Assembly: GCA_031288475.1 (NCBI GenBank)
Contig: JAITRJ010000037.1
Span: forward strand, 1 to 41,496
DNA length: 41,496 nt
Source of the DNA: Helicobacteraceae bacterium
GTDB taxonomy: Bacteria; Campylobacterota; Campylobacteria; Campylobacterales; SZUA-545
Direction: 5' to 3'
In this document: positions 36,566 to 41,496 of the stretch, in pieces
How positions within the stretch are numbered: the stretch's first letter is position 1
Layout: each line of letters starts with the position of its first letter
The notes under the pieces: generated by a model
Seen by the model: the letters and a program-made list of their open reading frames with translations, nothing else
Told to the model about the DNA's origin: nothing
Databases searched by the model: none
Translations under genes and position numbers: made by a program

Positions 36566-39500
36566 ATGAGTTTTGTTCACCTGCACCTTCACACCGAATA
36601 CTCTATGCTTGATGGCGCGAATAGAATCGCTCCATTGGCAGAGGCAATCAAAACGCGCGGTATGGACAGCGCCGCCATCACCGATCACGGCAATATGTTC
36701 GGCGCGATCGACTTCTATAAGACGATGAAAAAGAACGGAATCAAACCCATTATAGGAATTGAAGCGTATATCCACAACAACGAAAATCTGGAGTGTAAAG
36801 ATCCGCACTACCACCTATGCCTCTTTGCCAAGAACGGTGAGGGCTATAAAACCCTGATGCGCCTTAGCTCGGAGAGCTATCTCGGCGGTTTTTACGGCAA
36901 GCCGAGAATCAACAAACGGCTGCTTGAAGAGCATCACAGCGGGCTAATCTGCTCAAGCGCCTGCCTTGCCGGAGAGATCAACTTCCATCTGAACGTTACC
37001 GACGCGAAGCACAGAGACTACCGTAAGGGCTACGAAGCTGCCAGGGAAATTGCCGCGTGGTATAAAGCGCTTTTCGGCGATGACTTCTACCTTGAGCTGA
37101 TGCGTTGCGGCATTGAACAGCAATTGGCGATCGATCGTTTTATCCTGCGTCTTTCCAAAGAGTTTGGCATCAAGGTAATCGCTACAAACGACGCGCACTA
37201 CCTAAGCCGTGCCAACGCCGAGGCGCAAGAACTTGCCATGTGCATCGGATCGGGCAAGAAGCTAAGCGATTCCAAGCGGCTCAAGCATTCGGTGAAAGAG
37301 TTTTTCGTAAAAAGCCCCGAAGAGATGAGCCTCTTGTTTGCCGACGTGCCGGAAGCGCTGGCAAACACGCTGGAGATCCGCGACAAATGCAATCTAGATC
37401 TGAAGCTGAGAGATCCTACGCCGCCAAATTACAAATTCACCCGCCAGATCGCTTTAAAATTTGGCGTGGAACTGAAAAGCGACGCCGATCCGGACGAAAA
37501 CGACGCGGCTCTGTTTGAACGCCTCTGCCGCGAAAAGCTTTCAGAGCGATTGAAATTTATTGCCGCCGATAACCATCAGTTTTATATCGATCGGCTTGAA
37601 ACGGAAATATCGGTAATCCGACAGATGAAGTTTTGCGGCTATATGCTGATCGTCTGGGACTTCGTCAACAAGGCGAAAGAAATGAAAATCCCGGTTGGTC
37701 CCGGGCGCGGGAGCGCCGCTGGCAGCCTTGTGGCATTCGCGCTGGAAATTACCGATATAGATCCAATCAAATACGGTCTGCTTTTCGAGCGTTTTTTGAA
37801 TCCCGAACGTGTGTCAATGCCCGATATTGACATGGACTTCTGTCAGTCGCGGCGCGGCGAAATTATCGACTATGTGGTCAGCGCCTACGGCAGGCACAAT
37901 GTCGCGCAGGTGATCACCTATAACTCGCTTCTGGCACGCGGGGTTATACGCGATGTGGCAAGAGTGCTGGACGTACCCATTCCAGAGGCGGATCGGCTGG
38001 CAAAACTGATACCTGAAGGGCTTGATGACGAAGGTAACAGGATCACGCTGAATCAGGCGCTGGAACTTGAACCGAAGCTGAAGGAGATGATCGAAACAGA
38101 CGAAAATGCGAAGAAGATATGGAAATTCGCCATTGAGCTGGAGGGGCTTAAACGCCAGCCTGGAAAGCACGCGGCTGGAATTGTGATAAGCAACGAACCG
38201 CTCTGGCACAAAACCCCACTCTGTTTTGTCAAAGAGCGCGATGAGGTGATTACCCAATACGACGGGCATTATCTGGAAGACGTCGATCTGATCAAGTTTG
38301 ACTTTTTGGGACTTCAGACTTTAACGGTGATCGACCGGGCGCTTAACCTGATTGAAAAACGCACCGGAGAACGCATCAATTTCAGCGTAATTGGCACCGA
38401 CAGAGCGGAGGTGTACGAGCAAATCAGTACGGGAAATACGCTGGGGATATTTCAAATCGAATCCGGAGGTTTGCAAAGCCTCAGCCGCCGCCTTAAACCG
38501 TCCTGCTTTGAGGATCTGATCGCGATGATCGCGCTGTACCGTCCCGGACCGCTGGAGTCCGGAATGGTCGACGACTTTGTGGAGCGCAAACATGGACGCG
38601 CCAGAACAACCTACGCGTTTCCAACTCTTGAACCGATCCTAGCCCCCACGTACGGCGTGATCGTCTATCAGGAGCAGGTGATGCAGATTGTGCAGGCAAT
38701 CGGCGGATTTTCACTTGGCAAAGCCGATCTGGTGCGCAGGGCAATGGGCAAAAAGAATAAAGAGGAGATGGAGAGGGTGCGCAGCGAATTCGTGCAAGGC
38801 GCTCTCGCAAACGGCTATGATCGCGCGAAAGCGGCGGATCTGTTTGATTTGATCGAGAAGTTCGCGGGATATGGCTTCAATAAGTCCCACTCCGCCGCCT
38901 ACGCGATGCTCACCTATCAGACCGCCTATCTCAAATGTTTATATCCGGCGGAGTTTATGTCCGCGCTGCTGACCTTTGAAAGCATAAAAAAGGTGCCCAT
39001 TTATATTGAAGAGATTAAGCGAATGGGAATAGAATTTCTGCCTCCCAGCGTCAATCTTTCGCAGATCGACTTTGAGCCGGTATATCAGGGAGGCAAAACG
39101 CCGAAGATCATTTTTGGTCTGGGAGCAATCAAAAGTACTGGGAGCGTTGCGCTTGAAGGAATTTTGAAGATCAGGGAGGAGTTGGGCGGCAAGTTTAATT
39201 CGCTCGGCGAGCTTCTTGGAAAGATAGATTCACAAAAGGTGAATAAAAAAGTGTTCGAGGCGCTGATCAAGGCAGGAGCGCTTGACTGCTTCGGCTACAC
39301 GCGAAGGTCACTCCTAAGCGGGATAGACGAGATCGTCCAGAGCGCGCAGGAAGCGGTAAAAGTTCGCAAACAGCTCTCTGGCGGGCTTTTTGAAAGTGAC
39401 GCCAAAAGCATGTCGGAAGAGGTAAATCTATTCTTGCCCGAACTGGAAGAATTACAGCCAAAAGAGCGGCTGGAATTTGAGAAGGAATCGATGGGGCTTT

Positions 39501-40102
39501 ATGTATCCGGTCACCCGCTTGATGATTTCAGAAAGCAGCTTGAGGAGATCAAATACACGCTCTCCAGTGGAATAGAGGAACTGCGGGACGGCGGTGAGGT
39601 AATGGTGGTTGGCAAGGTGGAATCGCTTGATACCAGAATCAGTAAAAAAGGTACGAGGTTTGGCGATTTAAGGCTGATCGATCTGGTCGGCTTGATTGAG
39701 CTTAGAATTTTCGATCATCAGATGGTCAAGCTGGAAAAACTGGATTCCGACAAACCGATCGCGTTTACCGCGTCCGTTGACAAGACCGAAAGAGGCGTGA
39801 GCCTGATTGTCCGCGATGTAATGAGCGTTGAAAAAGCAAAAGAGGTTAGGGGCGTGAAAAACTATGGCAAAAGCGCCGAGGAAGAGCGCACGACGATCGA
39901 TCCGATCAGACTGTGCGTAAATGCCGACGCAAACCCAAATGTTCTGAACGAGCTTTTGCAGATGATCCGCGTTTGTCCCGGTGATCGCAGGGTGCATTTG
40001 CTGATCAGATCCAAAACGCAAACTGCACTGGTTGATACAAGGATGTCCGCGGGCGAACAGCTGTTGAACAAAGCGCACGCTCTTGACTTGGTGATTGCGT
40101 AA
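36566..40102 (+). CDS. dnaE: DNA polymerase III alpha subunit
   Basis: PHP domain (FVHLHLHTEYSMLDGA...AITDHGNMFG), PGRGSAAGSLVAFALEITDIDPIKYGLLFERFLNPERVSMPDIDMDF, YQEQVMQI, FNKSHSAAYAMLTYQTAYLK. Confidence 0.99.
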   Translation: MSFVHLHLHTEYSMLDGANRIAPLAEAIKTRGMDSAAITDHGNMFGAIDFYKTMKKNGIKPIIGIEAYIHNNENLECKDPHYHLCLFAKNGEGYKTLMRLSSESYLGGFYGKPRINKRLLEEHHSGLICSSACLAGEINFHLNVTDAKHRDYRKGYEAAREIAAWYKALFGDDFYLELMRCGIEQQLAIDRFILRLSKEFGIKVIATNDAHYLSRANAEAQELAMCIGSGKKLSDSKRLKHSVKEFFVKSPEEMSLLFADVPEALANTLEIRDKCNLDLKLRDPTPPNYKFTRQIALKFGVELKSDADPDENDAALFERLCREKLSERLKFIAADNHQFYIDRLETEISVIRQMKFCGYMLIVWDFVNKAKEMKIPVGPGRGSAAGSLVAFALEITDIDPIKYGLLFERFLNPERVSMPDIDMDFCQSRRGEIIDYVVSAYGRHNVAQVITYNSLLARGVIRDVARVLDVPIPEADRLAKLIPEGLDDEGNRITLNQALELEPKLKEMIETDENAKKIWKFAIELEGLKRQPGKHAAGIVISNEPLWHKTPLCFVKERDEVITQYDGHYLEDVDLIKFDFLGLQTLTVIDRALNLIEKRTGERINFSVIGTDRAEVYEQISTGNTLGIFQIESGGLQSLSRRLKPSCFEDLIAMIALYRPGPLESGMVDDFVERKHGRARTTYAFPTLEPILAPTYGVIVYQEQVMQIVQAIGGFSLGKADLVRRAMGKKNKEEMERVRSEFVQGALANGYDRAKAADLFDLIEKFAGYGFNKSHSAAYAMLTYQTAYLKCLYPAEFMSALLTFESIKKVPIYIEEIKRMGIEFLPPSVNLSQIDFEPVYQGGKTPKIIFGLGAIKSTGSVALEGILKIREELGGKFNSLGELLGKIDSQKVNKKVFEALIKAGALDCFGYTRRSLLSGIDEIVQSAQEAVKVRKQLSGGLFESDAKSMSEEVNLFLPELEELQPKERLEFEKESMGLYVSGHPLDDFRKQLEEIKYTLSSGIEELRDGGEVMVVGKVESLDTRISKKGTRFGDLRLIDLVGLIELRIFDHQMVKLEKLDSDKPIAFTASVDKTERGVSLIVRDVMSVEKAKEVRGVKNYGKSAEEERTTIDPIRLCVNADANPNVLNELLQMIRVCPGDRRVHLLIRSKTQTALVDTRMSAGEQLLNKAHALDLVIA

Positions 40103-40109
40103 ATACCGC

Positions 40110-40152
40110 GTCCGATGTCTGCCGCTACGCGCCCCGCGCGGCGGTGTCGGAC
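40110..40152 (+). terminator. imperfect hairpin downstream of dnaE
   Basis: GTCCGA...CCGC...GCGG..TCGGAC arms with internal loop. Confidence 0.4.
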
Positions 40153-40584
40153 ATGTGCGGGGAAGCAATTGGCGGGCCGAATTTCGTTCGCGCATAATCT
40201 CAACTCTTGGCGGTGATTTCTTGCGGGGAGCGTATTGTGCTTATCGCCTTATCGTCGCGATCTTCACGCATTAACGCGTTTTCCTGATTTTTGCTTTTTG
40301 ACCCCAATCGCTTCAGCGTTGCCGGCGGATCTACCCATCTGACGCTAAAGAATCTTCATTTATCCATAACAAAGGCAATCAAATTCCAATGGATGTTGTG
40401 GTTTTCGGCGGGTGCGCAGCGCTGTTTAGTCCAAACGACGGGAGCGTCAGCGTCCTTAATGGACTATATTTAATACCGTATGCGGCAAACTAATTTTTTA
40501 CTAACCAGACGGAAGAAACGTTGGCTTGCCGCAGGCAACTTGCGGCGATGCGGATTTGATGCTTTGGATAGAGTCGAGTACTCA

Positions 40585-41058
40585 TAAAAATCACCGCCAG
40601 CGGCTACGGCGTATATCGCGGGGAAGCCTATAATTTGCTGGGCGATAACGCTAAGGCGAACATCGATTCGAATATGACGATAAAAATCAGCCCAAAAACG
40701 CCGAAGGCTATGTTGGACGCGGAGACGTATGCTATTGCCTGAAAGAGGCGGATAAAGCGATTACAGATTTCACGCGGGGATCAAAAACCGAAGTATATTG
40801 ATGCTTATATTTTTCGCGCAATATAACAAAGCTTTAGCGGACTACAATCAGGCGATCAAAATCAATCCGGATTCCACACTTGCTTACAGTGCTTGAGCTA
40901 CGGTTTGTTCTTGGTCGGAAGTTGCGCTAAAGCGAAGGCTGGCGGCTCAAAAGCGCAGAAAAGCGGTTACGCATAGCCGCTTACAAAATCCTATTAAGCA
41001 GAAAAACTACGTGAAAGCAACAGCGGAGGCAAAAGGCTTGCAGTTCAGGCGATTGTAG
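40585..41058 (+). pseudogene. decayed TPR-repeat protein gene
   Basis: Three-frame mosaic: YRGEAYNLLGDNAKANID / AEGYVGRGDVCYCLKEADKAITDFTRG / YNKALADYNQAIKINPDSTLAYS / YVKATAEAKGLQFRRL*. Confidence 0.75.
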
Positions 41059-41128
41059 CGTATTAGAATATTTGTCTGACAACAAGGCGCAGTGTTATTG
41101 TCAACTACGGTCGTTTACTAAAGTTAGG

Positions 41129-41496
41129 AGTAAGCCAATGACAGCTTGTACAAAAAATAAAAAGAGCGGCAGCTCGGAGCACACGACAGAGTTTCCGTGC
41201 AATTTTATCCGCATAGAAACCTACAAAGGTAAGGAAGATAGTATCTTCAATATGCCTGTTTAGGATTATGCGTTTTAACAGCCTGCCGGATATCTTTCAA
41301 AAACGCGAGATAGTTTTGCGTAAACCAAACCTATGGAACGATCCATTTGAAAATTGTATATTAAACGCAATAGCAAAATGCTAATCGGCAGAATTGAGGG
41401 AAAAAGCAAAGGAAGAAGATCGCTATTATGGAAATGCTAGTCGTTAAGAGGCGATTGCAGTCTAATGTGGCAGTTATATTTGCGCCAGGGGAAATG
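41129..41496 (+). pseudogene. decayed DUF2971-like gene running off the right edge
   Basis: Frame 1: TEFPCNFIRIETYKGKEDSIFNMPV*; +1 frame: RIMRFNSLPDIFQKREIVLRKPNLWNDPFENCILNAIAKC*; later DRYYGNAS and, in another frame, LMWQLY, in DUF2971 order (NDPFE...YYGQCWS...AMWxLY). Confidence 0.55.

Noticed and set aside
1-41496. CRISPR array, transposase/IS element, integrase, rRNA
   Set aside because: I scanned by eye for regularly spaced repeats, terminal inverted repeats, transposase motifs and rRNA sequence and saw none.

Overview
This 41.5 kb chromosomal window looks like a Campylobacterota (Epsilonproteobacteria-type) genome. I infer that from protein style and gene content only; I ran no search. 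It is mostly housekeeping genes: fba, a PEB4/SurA-like PPIase, ribE, an MnmD-like methyltransferase, lgt, a GlcF-like Fe-S protein, pgeF, purE, glyQ, an ArsR/CadC repressor with a Zn/Cd/Pb-type P1B ATPase, a DUF945 protein, cysG, argH, rny, 5-FCL, a TlpA-like lipoprotein, ftsY, a diheme cytochrome c, a short leuA, rsmC-like, an S4 protein, trpD, tsaE, lptB, rpoN, purB, a double-GT2 glycosyltransferase, tRNA-Phe(GAA) and dnaE. Between these lie eroded accessory segments: an ORF with one in-frame TGA at the left edge, a frameshifted HIRAN gene, two decayed TPR genes, and a decayed DUF2971-like gene at the right edge. There is also an AT-rich SUKH (SMI1/KNR4) orphan gene. The best non-obvious signals are: (1) a leucine-rich leader peptide (MSTRINRRVFVSASFLLPLLLSL) upstream of a leuA that lacks its C-terminal regulatory domain; (2) two matching SmtB/ArsR-type operators (9-6-9) flanking arsR, plus a 28-aa leader ORF coupled by ATGA overlap to the metal ATPase; (3) a perfect 30-bp palindrome filling the ftsY/cytochrome gap; (4) at least nine copies of GCGATCGC; (5) a G8 tract in a lipoprotein gene; (6) a +1 frameshift at TCT-TAA in the glycosyltransferase. 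I found no CRISPR array, transposase or clear defence island. All calls are by eye from the sequence and ORF translations.
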